This document shows positions 14,018-23,441 of a stretch of 64,000 nucleotides of DNA, in pieces. Numbering within the stretch: position 1 is the stretch's first letter; each line of letters starts with the position of its first letter. The stretch is from Porphyrobacter sp. ULC335 (GTDB lineage: Bacteria > Pseudomonadota > Alphaproteobacteria > Sphingomonadales > Sphingomonadaceae). The position numbers and the translations under genes are program-made. The stretch is taken from NCBI RefSeq assembly GCF_025917005.1, contig NZ_CP078091.1, forward strand, positions 310,001 to 374,000. The letters run 5' to 3'. The notes beneath the pieces are model-generated. The model searched no databases and was not told where the DNA came from. It saw only the letters and a program-made list of their open reading frames with translations.

Positions 14018-15531
14018 GACGCGGGCTCCGTCAACACGGCTGCGGCGCTCTGCGCGGGATCGAGGACCTGCTCGGCGGCAGCATGAGCATAGGCGCTTGC
14101 CCAGCCGGCCCCGACCGAAAGCACTCCGAGCAAAGCCAGCGCGATGAGCGGCGCGGCCAGATCGGCGCGGGAAGCAGGCGCGGCGGGCATCTCGCCTTCC
14201 GCTGTCTTCCAGAACACCGCGCTCCCGACCCGTGCGAAGCCGACCACCCCGATGAAGGTCGTCCCGAGGATCACGCCCCACGCCCAGCCCCAGTCCGGCA
14301 GGGCCGCCACCGATTTGAGGATCAGCAGCTTGCCGATAAAGCCGGACAATGGCGGCAGGCCGGTTGCCGCGATGGCGGCAGCCATGAACATCAGCGCGAT
14401 GCCGCTGCGCGCTGCAAAGACCGGGCTGGGGCTGGCCAGGTCTCCATCCGCGCCGCGTCGCCGCGCAACAACATCGGCGACAAGAAACAGCGCTGCTGCG
14501 GCCAGTGTCGAATGGACGAGGTAATAAAGCCCCGCGCCAAGGCTGTCGGCGCTCCATCCCGCGACCGCTAACAGCAATGTGCCGGTCGAACCGATCACCG
14601 CAAATGCGGCCTGTTCGGACAAGCTCCTCGCCACAAACACGCCCGCAAAGCCGACGATGGCACTCGCTATCGCGGCAGGCAGCAGCCATGGGGCAGGCAC
14701 CCACGCCGCCGCGCCTGCGCCCTCGCCAAACACCTGCGGCACCACCCGGATCAGGGAATAGACGCCCACCTTGGTCATGATCGCGAACAGCGCAGCGACC
14801 GCGGGGGTCGAGACGGCATAGGTGCGCGGCAGCCACAGGTGCAGCGGCGCCACTGCCGCCTTCAGCGCAAACACGCTGACCAGCAGCAGCGCGGCGATCC
14901 GCAGCAGGCCCTGATCCTCGGGGGCAACCGCAGCCACCCTCAATCCCATGTCGGCCATGTTGAGCGTACCGGTCAGCGCGTAAAGCATCCCCAGCGCGAT
15001 CAGGAATACCGATGAGCCGACGAGGTTCACCACCACATATTGCACCCCGGCCTTAAGCCGCTCAGGGCCCTGCCCGTGCAGCATCAGCCCGTAGGACGCG
15101 ATCAGCAGCACCTCGAAAAAGACGAACAGGTTGAACAGGTCGCCGGTCAGGAAAGCGCCGTTGAGACCCATCAGCTGGAACTGGAACAGGGCATGGAAAT
15201 GCCAGCCTTTCCGGTCCGCGCCGGTCACCACCGTATGCAGCAGCGCTACCAGCGCCAGCACCGATGCGAGCACCAGCATCATCGCCGCCAGCCTGTCAGC
15301 GACCAGCACGATCCCGAAGGGCGCGGGCCATTCTCCGACCGCGTAGGCAAGGATCTCCCCACCCGACACGCGCACCATCAGTGCAATCGCGCAGGCGAGC
15401 ATCGCAAGGCACGACAGGAGCGAAATCACGATGCCCAGCTCGCGCCGCCGCCGCATCACCAGCAGCGCCAGCGGCGCGGCAAGCGCCGGGATGACCACAG
15501 GCAGGATCGGGAGATGATCGGCGAAGGTCAC
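14014..15531 (-). CDS. mrpD: Mrp Na+/H+ antiporter subunit D
   Basis: 505-residue polytopic membrane protein homologous to the proton-pumping NuoL/M/N subunits of complex I. The quinone/antiporter core is visible: NLFVFFEVLLIASYGLML, the lysine-containing FALKAAVAPLHLWLP and TKVGVYSLIRV. I chose the GTG at 15531 because it overlaps the mrpC stop (GTGA) and begins with the membrane segment; the longer frame runs into mrpC. Likely one of the ion-translocating subunits. Confidence 0.94.
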   Translation of the reverse strand: MTFADHLPILPVVIPALAAPLALLVMRRRRELGIVISLLSCLAMLACAIALMVRVSGGEILAYAVGEWPAPFGIVLVADRLAAMMLVLASVLALVALLHTVVTGADRKGWHFHALFQFQLMGLNGAFLTGDLFNLFVFFEVLLIASYGLMLHGQGPERLKAGVQYVVVNLVGSSVFLIALGMLYALTGTLNMADMGLRVAAVAPEDQGLLRIAALLLVSVFALKAAVAPLHLWLPRTYAVSTPAVAALFAIMTKVGVYSLIRVVPQVFGEGAGAAAWVPAPWLLPAAIASAIVGFAGVFVARSLSEQAAFAVIGSTGTLLLAVAGWSADSLGAGLYYLVHSTLAAAALFLVADVVARRRGADGDLASPSPVFAARSGIALMFMAAAIAATGLPPLSGFIGKLLILKSVAALPDWGWAWGVILGTTFIGVVGFARVGSAVFWKTAEGEMPAAPASRADLAAPLIALALLGVLSVGAGWASAYAHAAAEQVLDPAQSAAAVLTEPAS

Positions 15532-15920
15532 GGCTGCGCGTCCTTCTCCGTCACGCCGTCCTGCGCGTCGCACGGCACATTATCGCCATCGACATGATCG
15601 CTGCCGGTCTCGATAAAGCTGCGCAGGGCAAGGATCACCACAAATGCGGTCATCCCGAAGGTGATGACGATCGCGGTCAGCACCAGCGCCTGCGGCAGGG
15701 GATCGGTGTATTCGCTGATTGCCCCGCCCTTCACAGCGTCCCAGATCGGCGGGCGGCCGATGACCAGTCTCCCGCTCGCAAACAGGAACAGGTTCACCGC
15801 ATAGGAAATGAGCGTGAGGCCGAGGACCACCTGGAAGGTGCGGGCGCGCAGGGCGAGGAATATCCCACCCGCCACCAGCACGCCGATCGCGCTTGCCACA
15901 AGGAATTCGTAGCTCATCAT
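15528..15920 (-). CDS. mrpC: Mrp Na+/H+ antiporter subunit C (NuoK-like)
   Basis: 130-residue MnhC/PhaC subunit, homologous to NuoK. Three transmembrane helices in the first ~100 residues, including LGLTLISYAVNLFLF and PLPQALVLTAIVI, then a short acidic tail. The first ATG (15920) overlaps the mrpAB stop by 4 bases; a second ATG follows immediately. Confidence 0.95.
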   Translation of the reverse strand: MMSYEFLVASAIGVLVAGGIFLALRARTFQVVLGLTLISYAVNLFLFASGRLVIGRPPIWDAVKGGAISEYTDPLPQALVLTAIVITFGMTAFVVILALRSFIETGSDHVDGDNVPCDAQDGVTEKDAQP

Positions 15921-18751
15921 GCGCCCCCGCCGTCTGCTTCGGCAGCGCGGCCAGCGCGCTGGGCGATGTGGCTCAATTGCGCCAGCGCAAGCATCACCGC
16001 GCCGAAGACTGTCAGGAACACCCCGGCATCAAACGCCATCGCGCTCGCCAATTCGAACTTGCCGATCAGCGGCAGGCTGAAATAATCGAACCACGATGTC
16101 AGGAAGTTGGCGCCGAACACCGTCGCGCCAAGGCCCGTTACCATCGCGACCAGCACGCCCGCTGCGATCATCTGATGCTCGCCAAAGCGGCGGCGCGCGT
16201 CGGACCAGTCGAACCCGGCAGCGAGGTATTGGACGAGGAAGGCAATCGCCACCACCAGCGCTGCAATGAAGCCGCCGCCCGGCTGGTTATGGCCGCGCAG
16301 GAACAGGTAAATCCCCACGCTGAGCGTCAGCGGCAGGATGATGCGGCTGGCGGCGACCAGCATCATCGGGTGCCGCTCCGGCGAATGCGGCATGTCGGCC
16401 CGCCATGCTCTCAGCCGCTCCCCCGCCTTGCCCGTCGCCGCAGTATCGAGCAGCGCGAAGATGCCCAGCCCGGCGATGCCGAGGACGATAATCTCGCCCA
16501 GCGTGTCGAAAGCGCGGAAATCGACAAGGATGACGTTGACCACGTTCGTCCCGCCGCCGCCCGGCTTGGCATTAGCGAGGTGATAGGCCGCGATGCTCGG
16601 CCCCGGGTCGCGGGTCAGCATCGCCCAGGCGATTCCCCCGATCAGCAGGCCGCCGGTAATCGCCAGCGCCCCGTCGCGCCACTTGAGCGGGGCCGAGGAG
16701 AGCAGCGGCGGCCGCTTGGGCAGCAGGTTGAGCGCGAGCAGAAGCAGCAGGATCGTCACCACCTCGACCGAGATCTGGGTCAGCGCCAGATCGGGCGCGG
16801 AGAACACCACAAAGGTAAGACTGACGACAAGGCCGATCACGCTGATGTAGATCAGCACGCGCAGGCGGTTCCGGGAATCGTTCACGACGGCCACGGTCGC
16901 CGCGATGAGCAGCGCCCATGCGACAATCGCCGGCGCAGGGGCAGGCAATCCGGGGCGTGAGCCGGTGAGCATTCCGCCCCCGGTCAAAGCGCCCTCGACC
17001 ACCAGCAGGACGATCACCGTGAAACTCGCCAGCAGCATGGTCTGGAGGGAGGGGGTGTGCGTGGCGACGATCGCCTTCCTCACCCACGCGTCTGCAAAGG
17101 CGAAGGCGCTTTCGAACATGCGTTTGGCATCGGGCAGGCGCGCGCGCTCCCATGCGGCGAGCAGCGGCTTGTGCTGCCACAGCAGCAGCACCCCGCCCGC
17201 GACGGCGGCGAGGCTGAGGATCAGTGCGAGGTTGATGCCGTGCCACAAGGCAAGATCGAACTCAGGCACAGGCGCGCCGGTGACAGCACCCGTCACCGCG
17301 CCCACCAGCGGCGCGGCGAGGGTCATGGGGATCAGGCCCAGCAACACCGCCAACGCCGTCAGCACGGCGGGCGCCACCCACATCCCTGCGCCCGGATCAT
17401 GCGCGCGGGCAAAGGGTTCAGCCTCGCGCGGCTTGCCGAAGAACAGGTGCGCAGCGAGCCGCAGCGAATAGGCGACCGAAAGGGTCGCACCCAGGGTTGC
17501 CAGCGCGGGAAGCAGCCAAGGCAGACCGAACAGCACGAGCTTGGGCGTCTCGTAAAGCATCGCCTCCTTGGAGATGAACCCGCCCAGCGGCGGCAGGCCC
17601 GCCATCGAGGCTGCGGCGAGCGTGGCGATCAGTGCTGTGACCGGCATCGCCTTAGCCAACCCGCCCAGCCTGCGAATGTCGCGCGTGCCGGTTTCGTGCT
17701 CGACGATCCCGGCGCTCATGAACAGGGCGGCCTTGAAGGCTGCGTGGTTGAGAATGTGCAGCACCGCCGCGAGCGCCGCGGCCTCCAGCGAAAAGCCGAG
17801 CAGCATTACGAGCATGCCGAGCTGCGATATCGTCGAATAGGCGAGGATGCTCTTCAGATCATGCCGGAACAGCGCGACGCCTGCGCCGAAGATCATTGTA
17901 ATCAGGCCAACACTGGTCACGATCAGCGTATAGACTTCCGTGCCTGCCAGCACCGGCCACAACCGGGCAAGCAGGAACACCCCCGCCTTCACCATCGTCG
18001 CCGAGTGAAGATAGGCGCTCACCGGAGTCGGCGCGGCCATCGCGTGGGGAAGCCAGAAGTGGAACGGGAACTGCGCCGACTTGGTGAAGCAACCAATCAG
18101 CGCCAGACCGAGGATCGCAGGGTACAGCGGCGATCCGCGCACCACGTCACCCCGCGTCAAAATCGTCGCAAGATCGAAGCTGCCCGCCACCATGCCGAGC
18201 AGCACCATCCCGCCGATCAGTGCGAGCCCCCCGCCCCCCGTCACCGCCAGCGCCATGCGCGCGCCCTGCCGCGCTTCGGCCTTGTGCTGCCAGAAGCCGA
18301 TGAGGAGGAAGGACGCGAGGCTCGTCATCTCCCAGAACACCAGCAGCAGCAGCACATTGCCCGCGATCACGATGCCCAGCATCGCGCCCTGGAACAGCAT
18401 CAGGCTGGCAAAGAACCGGCCGGTGGCCTCACCCTTGTAAAGGTAGAAATGGGCAAAGATGATCACTAGCAGCCCGATGCCGAGGATCAGTCCGGCAAAC
18501 ATCAGCCCGAGCGGATCGACCATCAGCGTCAGATCGAGCCCCAGCGCTGGCACCCACGCCCATTGTGCCGACGGCACCGATCCCGCAATCACGGCGGGAG
18601 CAAGGCCTGCCAGAAGCGCCAATCCGCCCGCGCTTGCCGCGCCCGCGATCGCCGAGTGAACCGCGCGCGAGGCATGGTGCAGCAGCGCGATGGCAAGCGC
18701 GGCTATAAAGGGAAGCGCGATCAGCGTCAGAAGCGTCAAGCCTGTCGGCAT
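15917..18751 (-). CDS. mrpA: Mrp Na+/H+ antiporter fused subunits A and B
   Basis: 944-residue polytopic protein. Residues ~1-500 are NuoL-like (FWEMTSLASFLLIGFW; the FTKSAQFPFHFWLPHAM ion-path segment; HDLKSILAYSTISQLG). The rest of MrpA follows, and a MnhB-type domain is fused at ~800-935 (ILPLTLSVGIYLFLRGHNQP). The A-B fusion with no separate mrpB is the group-2 (Pha) arrangement. First gene of the operon. Predicted to exchange Na+ or K+ for H+, giving pH and salt tolerance. Confidence 0.94.
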   Translation of the reverse strand: MPTGLTLLTLIALPFIAALAIALLHHASRAVHSAIAGAASAGGLALLAGLAPAVIAGSVPSAQWAWVPALGLDLTLMVDPLGLMFAGLILGIGLLVIIFAHFYLYKGEATGRFFASLMLFQGAMLGIVIAGNVLLLLVFWEMTSLASFLLIGFWQHKAEARQGARMALAVTGGGGLALIGGMVLLGMVAGSFDLATILTRGDVVRGSPLYPAILGLALIGCFTKSAQFPFHFWLPHAMAAPTPVSAYLHSATMVKAGVFLLARLWPVLAGTEVYTLIVTSVGLITMIFGAGVALFRHDLKSILAYSTISQLGMLVMLLGFSLEAAALAAVLHILNHAAFKAALFMSAGIVEHETGTRDIRRLGGLAKAMPVTALIATLAAASMAGLPPLGGFISKEAMLYETPKLVLFGLPWLLPALATLGATLSVAYSLRLAAHLFFGKPREAEPFARAHDPGAGMWVAPAVLTALAVLLGLIPMTLAAPLVGAVTGAVTGAPVPEFDLALWHGINLALILSLAAVAGGVLLLWQHKPLLAAWERARLPDAKRMFESAFAFADAWVRKAIVATHTPSLQTMLLASFTVIVLLVVEGALTGGGMLTGSRPGLPAPAPAIVAWALLIAATVAVVNDSRNRLRVLIYISVIGLVVSLTFVVFSAPDLALTQISVEVVTILLLLLALNLLPKRPPLLSSAPLKWRDGALAITGGLLIGGIAWAMLTRDPGPSIAAYHLANAKPGGGGTNVVNVILVDFRAFDTLGEIIVLGIAGLGIFALLDTAATGKAGERLRAWRADMPHSPERHPMMLVAASRIILPLTLSVGIYLFLRGHNQPGGGFIAALVVAIAFLVQYLAAGFDWSDARRRFGEHQMIAAGVLVAMVTGLGATVFGANFLTSWFDYFSLPLIGKFELASAMAFDAGVFLTVFGAVMLALAQLSHIAQRAGRAAEADGGGA

Positions 18752-18892
18752 CGGCGGCCCCGGTCGTCCTTCCTCACGCGCAATTGTGTGGTGTGGCGCG
18801 GGTTTGCGCCACCGTCAGGCATAGACGAGGGGTCTTGGCGTACACAACCGAAACCGGTCAGTCGCCTGCCCGGAAAAGTGTCATTCAGGGCG

Positions 18893-19444
18893 TCAGTCGC
18901 CCTCGAAATCCATCAGCGCGCTGACCGTGATGCCCGCAGCCCGGAGCCGTTCGGCACCGCCAAGGTCTGGCAGGTCGATGACGAACAAGGCGTGCTCGAT
19001 CACGGCCCCGGCTTTGCGCAGCAGTTCCGCCGAAGCCAGCGCGGTGCCGCCGGTGGCGATCAGGTCATCGACGATCACCACCTTCTGTCCGGCCTCGATC
19101 GCATCGGGGTCCATTTCAAGCCGGTCGGTGCCGTATTCGAGCGCGTAGTCGATGCCGATGGTCTTGATCGGCAGCTTGCCCGGCTTGCGCACCGGCACGA
19201 AACCGACGCCGAGCTGCACCGCGACCGCCGCGCCGAAGATGAACCCGCGCGCTTCCATGCCCGCGATCTTGTGGGCTCCCGCCGCATCCGCCAACCCGGC
19301 GAGGTGGTGGACGCTCGCCGCCATCCCCTGATGGTGTCCGATCAGCGTGGTGATATCGCGGAACTGGATGCCCGGATGCGGAAAGTCCGGCACGGTGCGC
19401 ACAAGCGCCTTGAGCTCTTCGGGAGAGAGATGCTGCGCGGTCAT
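18893..19444 (-). CDS. apt: Adenine phosphoribosyltransferase
   Basis: Purine salvage enzyme converting adenine and PRPP to AMP. 183 residues, normal length. The PRPP-binding motif VVIVDDLIATGGTA is at about residues 123-136, and the family N-terminus VPDFPHPGIQFRDITTL is intact. Just downstream of petC on the same strand, but separated from it by a strong hairpin at 19480-19512, so probably an independent unit. Confidence 0.96.
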   Translation of the reverse strand: MTAQHLSPEELKALVRTVPDFPHPGIQFRDITTLIGHHQGMAASVHHLAGLADAAGAHKIAGMEARGFIFGAAVAVQLGVGFVPVRKPGKLPIKTIGIDYALEYGTDRLEMDPDAIEAGQKVVIVDDLIATGGTALASAELLRKAGAVIEHALFVIDLPDLGGAERLRAAGITVSALMDFEGD

Positions 19445-19479
19445 ATCGGAATGGCCCCTTTCGCACGCTTCAAAGCAGA

Positions 19480-19512
19480 GCGCCCCGCCATCCGCAAGGG
19501 ATGACGGGGCGC
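19480..19512 (-). terminator. Terminator hairpin behind petC
   Basis: Imperfect inverted repeat: GCGCCCCGCCATCC at 19480-19493 pairs with ATGACGGGGCGC and preceding Gs at 19499-19512, giving 13 pairs with one mismatch and a 5-base loop. On the minus strand the stem is followed by a short CTCTGCTTTG stretch. It lies 26 bases behind the petC stop and before apt. Confidence 0.7.
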
Positions 19513-19537
19513 GTCCGCAATTCGTGGGAAGAAAGGC

Positions 19538-20395
19538 TTAGCCCTTCTTCGGCTTCAGCCCGGCCCAGATCTGCTTGTACGACAGGAAGGCCAGCATCGT
19601 GGCGAACAGCAGGAAGCCAAGGACGAACCAACCGGTCTGCTTGCGTTCGATCAGCGAAGGCTCGGCAGTCCAGGTCAGGAACGCAGCCACATCCTTCGCC
19701 ATCTGCGGGATCGTGGCATTGGTGCCATCAGCATAGGTCACCTGACCATCCACCGCGAGCGGCGCAGCCATTGCGATGTTCACGTTGGGGAAGTGCTTGT
19801 TGAAATAGAGGCCATCGGGCGTTTCGAAGCCGACCTTCGCCGCCTTCGCCGGATCGGCTTCGCCGTAACCGGTCAACAGGCTGTAGACGTAGTTCGAACC
19901 GTCATGGCGCGCCTTGGTCATCAGCGAGAGATCTGGCGGGATGGCGTTATTGTTGGCAGCCGCCGCCGCGATGGCGTTGGGGAACGGCATCGGGAAGTAG
20001 TCGGTCGGCTCACCCGGACGGGTGGTGACTTCGCCAGTCGCCGGATCGATTCCGGGGACGGTCCAGCTTGCTGCTTCGGCGTCAACCTCGGCCTCGGTGT
20101 AGCCGAGTTCCTGCAGGTTGCGGAAGGCCACGAACTTCAGGCTGTGGCAGGCCGAGCAGACCTCCTTGTAGACCTGATAGCCGCGCTGCAGCTGGGCCAT
20201 GTCCCACTTGCCGAAGGCACCGTCGAACGAGAAGCCGCCTTCGGGGCCTTCGCCATGCTCGTAGAAGGCGTAGGACGGCTGCTTTTCGGCCGGAGGGCCG
20301 AAGGCGTAGTTATAGGCACCGGGCAGGAACGACCACAGAACCAGCACCAGAGTGATGGCGAGGCCTGCAAGGATGCCGCCGAGACGAATAGACAT
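19538..20395 (-). CDS. petC: Cytochrome c1 of the bc1 complex
   Basis: Membrane-anchored c-type cytochrome passing electrons from the Rieske protein to soluble cytochrome c. 285 residues starting MSIRLGG, with an N-terminal hydrophobic segment (about 6-22). The heme motif CSACH lies near residue 81. A C-terminal membrane anchor (about 258-275) is followed by a lysine-rich end. The start at 20395 was chosen for its signal segment; the longer frame upstream runs into petB. Third gene of petABC. Confidence 0.95.
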   Translation of the reverse strand: MSIRLGGILAGLAITLVLVLWSFLPGAYNYAFGPPAEKQPSYAFYEHGEGPEGGFSFDGAFGKWDMAQLQRGYQVYKEVCSACHSLKFVAFRNLQELGYTEAEVDAEAASWTVPGIDPATGEVTTRPGEPTDYFPMPFPNAIAAAAANNNAIPPDLSLMTKARHDGSNYVYSLLTGYGEADPAKAAKVGFETPDGLYFNKHFPNVNIAMAAPLAVDGQVTYADGTNATIPQMAKDVAAFLTWTAEPSLIERKQTGWFVLGFLLFATMLAFLSYKQIWAGLKPKKG

Positions 20396-20450
20396 GTCCG
20401 AACTCTTTCTCGTTATCGGTTCAGATTGCGTGAGGACTGCGGCCTGCCGA

Positions 20451-21827
20451 TTACTCGGCGGGCTGCAGCGAACCATCGGTAGCGGTGCCGGGCAGACCCT
20501 CGACAACGGTTTCAGGATCGATCTTCCCGCCACCCGACGTGCCGCCGGGCTTGTCCCCGCCGACCACCGCTTCGGTGATCGAGAAGGGCAGGGGCTTGGG
20601 CACTTCAATCTGGCTGATGATCGGCAGGATCACCAGGAAGTGCATGAAGTAGTAAGCCGTGAAGATCTGGCTGAGCATGATGTACGGCTCTTCCGCGTGT
20701 GCACCACCCAGGTAGAACAGCGCCGCCATGGTCGGGATCAGGCCGAACCAGAAGAACTTGCGGAACAGCGGACGGTAGTGACCCGAGCGCACCGGGCTCT
20801 TGTCGAGCCAGGGCAGGAAGAACCACACCAGGATCGCACCGAACATCCCGATCACGCCGAGCAGCTTGGCCGGGACCAAAACGATGCCGGTGAAGGGAAT
20901 GGTGAGGTCACCGGTGAAGGCACGCAGGATCGCGTAGAACGGATAGAAATACCATTCCGGAACGATCAGCGCCGGGGTCGAGAGCGGGTTCGCCTCGATG
21001 TAGTTGTCCGGGTGGCCAAGCGCGTTGGGCAGGAAGAACACCATCAGGGTGAAGGCGATCAGGAACACGCCAAGGCCGAAGCCGTCCTTGGCGGTGTAGT
21101 AGGGGTGGAACGGCACGGTGTCCGATTCCTGCTTCACTTCCACGCCGGTCGGGTTCGACGAGCCCGGGATGTGCAGCGCCCAGATGTGCAGGATGACAAC
21201 ACCCGCGATCACGAAGGGCAGCAGGAAGTGCAGCGAGAAGAAGCGGTTCAGCGCGGCGTTGTCCGGCGCGAAGCCGCCCAGCAGCCACACTTGCAGCGGC
21301 TCACCCACGAACGGGATCGCGGTGAACAGACCGGTGATGACCTGTGCGCCCCAGAAGCTCATCTGGCCCCACGGCAGGACGTAGCCCATGAAGGCGGTCG
21401 CCATCATGAGCAGGAAGATCACCACGCCCAGCAGCCAGATCATCTCGCGCGGGGCCTTGTAGGACGAATAGAAGAACCCGCGGAAAATGTGCAGGTAAAT
21501 CACGATGAAGAAGAAGCTCGCGCCGTTGGCGTGGGCGTAACGCAGCATCCAGCCGTAATTGACGTTGCGCATGATGTGCTCGACCGTCCCGAAGGCGACA
21601 GTCTGGTTGGCAGCATAATGCATCGCCAGCACGACGCCGGTGACAATCTGCAGCATCAGGCAGAAGCCGGCGAGCACGCCGAAGTTCCACATGTAGTTGA
21701 GGTTGCGCGGAACCGGATAGCCGGCCCCTACCGCGTTGTAGACCAGACGCGGAAACGGAAGTTTCTCGTCGATCCACTTGGTAAGAGCGGTTTTCGGTTC
21801 GTACTGCTTGGCCCAGGCGAAACTCAT
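20451..21827 (-). CDS. petB: Cytochrome b of the bc1 complex
   Basis: Core subunit of ubiquinol-cytochrome c reductase. 458 residues with at least eight membrane helices. Recognisable cytochrome b features are [10 protein letters not shown], the Qo-site region around [21 protein letters not shown], and [21 protein letters not shown] with heme-ligand histidines. The last ~35 residues form a hydrophilic Gly/Thr/Pro-rich tail. 66 bases behind petA. Confidence 0.96.
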   Translation of the reverse strand: MSFAWAKQYEPKTALTKWIDEKLPFPRLVYNAVGAGYPVPRNLNYMWNFGVLAGFCLMLQIVTGVVLAMHYAANQTVAFGTVEHIMRNVNYGWMLRYAHANGASFFFIVIYLHIFRGFFYSSYKAPREMIWLLGVVIFLLMMATAFMGYVLPWGQMSFWGAQVITGLFTAIPFVGEPLQVWLLGGFAPDNAALNRFFSLHFLLPFVIAGVVILHIWALHIPGSSNPTGVEVKQESDTVPFHPYYTAKDGFGLGVFLIAFTLMVFFLPNALGHPDNYIEANPLSTPALIVPEWYFYPFYAILRAFTGDLTIPFTGIVLVPAKLLGVIGMFGAILVWFFLPWLDKSPVRSGHYRPLFRKFFWFGLIPTMAALFYLGGAHAEEPYIMLSQIFTAYYFMHFLVILPIISQIEVPKPLPFSITEAVVGGDKPGGTSGGGKIDPETVVEGLPGTATDGSLQPAE

Positions 21828-21893
21828 GGCGTTCTCTCGGCTTGATCGAAGTTGAAGGTCAGTCGGTTATAGTCTTGGTGCAGATACGCGGGA

Positions 21894-22457
21894 TCACCCG
21901 ACGCGGATGACCGTGTCGGAAGTGAACTCGTATTCGGGCACGAGAAGGTTCTTGGGGGCGGGGCCCTTCCGGATGCGTCCGGCCACGTCGTAGTGCGAAC
22001 CATGGCAGGGGCAGAAATATCCGCCGAACTCGCCCTTGTTCTCGCCCTCGGCGGCGCCCAGCGGCACGCAGCCGAGGTGGGTGCACACGCCCATGGTGAC
22101 GAGCACGTCTTCATGGCCGGTCTTGGTGCGGGTCGAAAGGGTTGCCGGATCGCGCATGTCGGTGGCGTCGTCGGCCTTGGCACGGGCGATTTCCTCAGGC
22201 GTGAGGCGCTTCACGAAGAGCGGCTGCTTGCGGAAGGTTGCCTTGATGCTCTGGCCGGGCTGGATCGCGCCGACATCGATTTCGGTCGTGCTGGCGGCCA
22301 GAACGTCTTCCGAAGGTGCCATCTGGCTGACCAGCGGGAACAGGAGCGAAGCCCCGCCCACGCCCGCCGTGCTGAGCGCGGCGATATGGATCCAGTCGCG
22401 GCGGCGCACGCCGTCCTCGGTGCTGAGTTGGTTGGTAGCGGCCGTGTCAGTAGCCAT
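21894..22457 (-). CDS. petA: Ubiquinol-cytochrome c reductase Rieske iron-sulfur subunit
   Basis: 187-residue bc1 Rieske protein. A twin-arginine-like RRRDW precedes the N-terminal membrane helix (about residues 20-45). The [2Fe-2S] ligand boxes CTHLGC (about 129-134) and CPCHGSHYD (about 148-156) are intact. First gene of the petABC operon; its promoter should lie in 22458-22686, where nothing else was recognised. Confidence 0.96.
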   Translation of the reverse strand: MATDTAATNQLSTEDGVRRRDWIHIAALSTAGVGGASLLFPLVSQMAPSEDVLAASTTEIDVGAIQPGQSIKATFRKQPLFVKRLTPEEIARAKADDATDMRDPATLSTRTKTGHEDVLVTMGVCTHLGCVPLGAAEGENKGEFGGYFCPCHGSHYDVAGRIRKGPAPKNLLVPEYEFTSDTVIRVG

Positions 22458-22686
22458 TTCGTCTTACCCTGCTCGTTTTGCCGCGCCGGGTTGAAAGCCT
22501 GCGCGGCGTGCTGTTCCAGTGCGGGGACGATGCCCCGTATCAAATCCGTCGATTGATCCCTGTTTCGGACCAGAGGAGCGCTTGTCGGCGCACCATGGCA
22601 GAAACTCGCGGCGGCAATTAACGGCAATCCTTGGAGATTCCAACCGTGTTTTAAGCAAGGCGCATTCGCTCACGTGCAAGCCGGTG

Positions 22687-23439
22687 TCAGGGCAGCGCGA
22701 TCATACTGATCTGACGCCCATAATTCGCCTCGCGCGCCTGCGTGGAGCGCCTGTGGGAATGGTAACGCGCGACATGGGAGAATGTATCCCGGCCCGTATC
22801 CGCAATTTTGCTAAGCCCCGACGCGGCGAGCTGACCCATGATGAAGCCGGGCAAGTCGAAATGCCATCGGGCGACGCCCTCACGCTCCGGCGCGGGGGCG
22901 AAAAAGCGCTCGGCTCCGGCGGCGAACTGCGTGCGGAAGGCCGGATCGACCTCGTAGCTGGCTTGCGCAATGGTTGGCCCGAGGACAGCCGCGATGTGCC
23001 CGCGCCGCGCGCCCAGTGCCTCCATGGCGGCAATCGTGTTCTCGAGCACGCCGTCCACCGCCCCGCGCCATCCGGCATGGGCCGCCCCGATGATGCCCGC
23101 TTGCGCGTCGGCAAACAGGATCGGACCGCAATCGGCGGTGACAATTCCCAGTACGATGCCCGGAGTCGCCGTCACCACCGCATCGGCGACCGGGCGACCC
23201 TCGGCCGCATCATCCCATGCATCGCTGACGGTCACCACATCGGGCGAATGCACCTGATGCGGCGCGGCAAGCTGGCCGCCGGGCAGGATTGCCTCGGCCG
23301 CCGCCGCCCTCAACGACCGGACCTCTGCCGCATCACCCGGACCGCCGAAGCCGAACTGGTGCACGCCCCCGGCACTGCCGAAGAAGCCGTGCGGGATACC
23401 TGCCAGCAGCGGCGAATCCTCGATCTGGAAGGCTGTCAC
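22687..23439 (-). CDS. pgeF: Peptidoglycan editing factor / laccase-domain protein PgeF (YfiH family)
   Basis: Multicopper-oxidase-fold protein of the DUF152/YfiH family. The E. coli member removes misincorporated Ser from UDP-MurNAc-peptide, and relatives are also described as polyphenol oxidases or purine nucleosidases. 250 residues with the family motifs HQVHS (about 61), TADCGPILFAD (about 100-110) and AAHAGWRGAVDGVLENT (about 118-134). Two bases behind pepN on the same strand, so co-transcribed with it. Confidence 0.9.
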   Translation of the reverse strand: MTAFQIEDSPLLAGIPHGFFGSAGGVHQFGFGGPGDAAEVRSLRAAAAEAILPGGQLAAPHQVHSPDVVTVSDAWDDAAEGRPVADAVVTATPGIVLGIVTADCGPILFADAQAGIIGAAHAGWRGAVDGVLENTIAAMEALGARRGHIAAVLGPTIAQASYEVDPAFRTQFAAGAERFFAPAPEREGVARWHFDLPGFIMGQLAASGLSKIADTGRDTFSHVARYHSHRRSTQAREANYGRQISMIALP

Positions 23440-23441
23440 CC

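Noticed and set aside
15893..16960. 355-codon ORF opposite the 3' part of mrpA
   Set aside because: Shadow frame without domain signature.
17057..18469. 470-codon ORF opposite mrpA
   Set aside because: Arg/Gln/His-rich shadow of a membrane-protein gene.
20352..21845. 497-codon ORF opposite petB
   Set aside because: Charged repetitive shadow of cytochrome b coding sequence.
22464..22679. 71-codon minus-strand ORF between petA and pgeF
   Set aside because: No hydrophobic pattern, domain or ribosome site; more likely the petA promoter/leader region.
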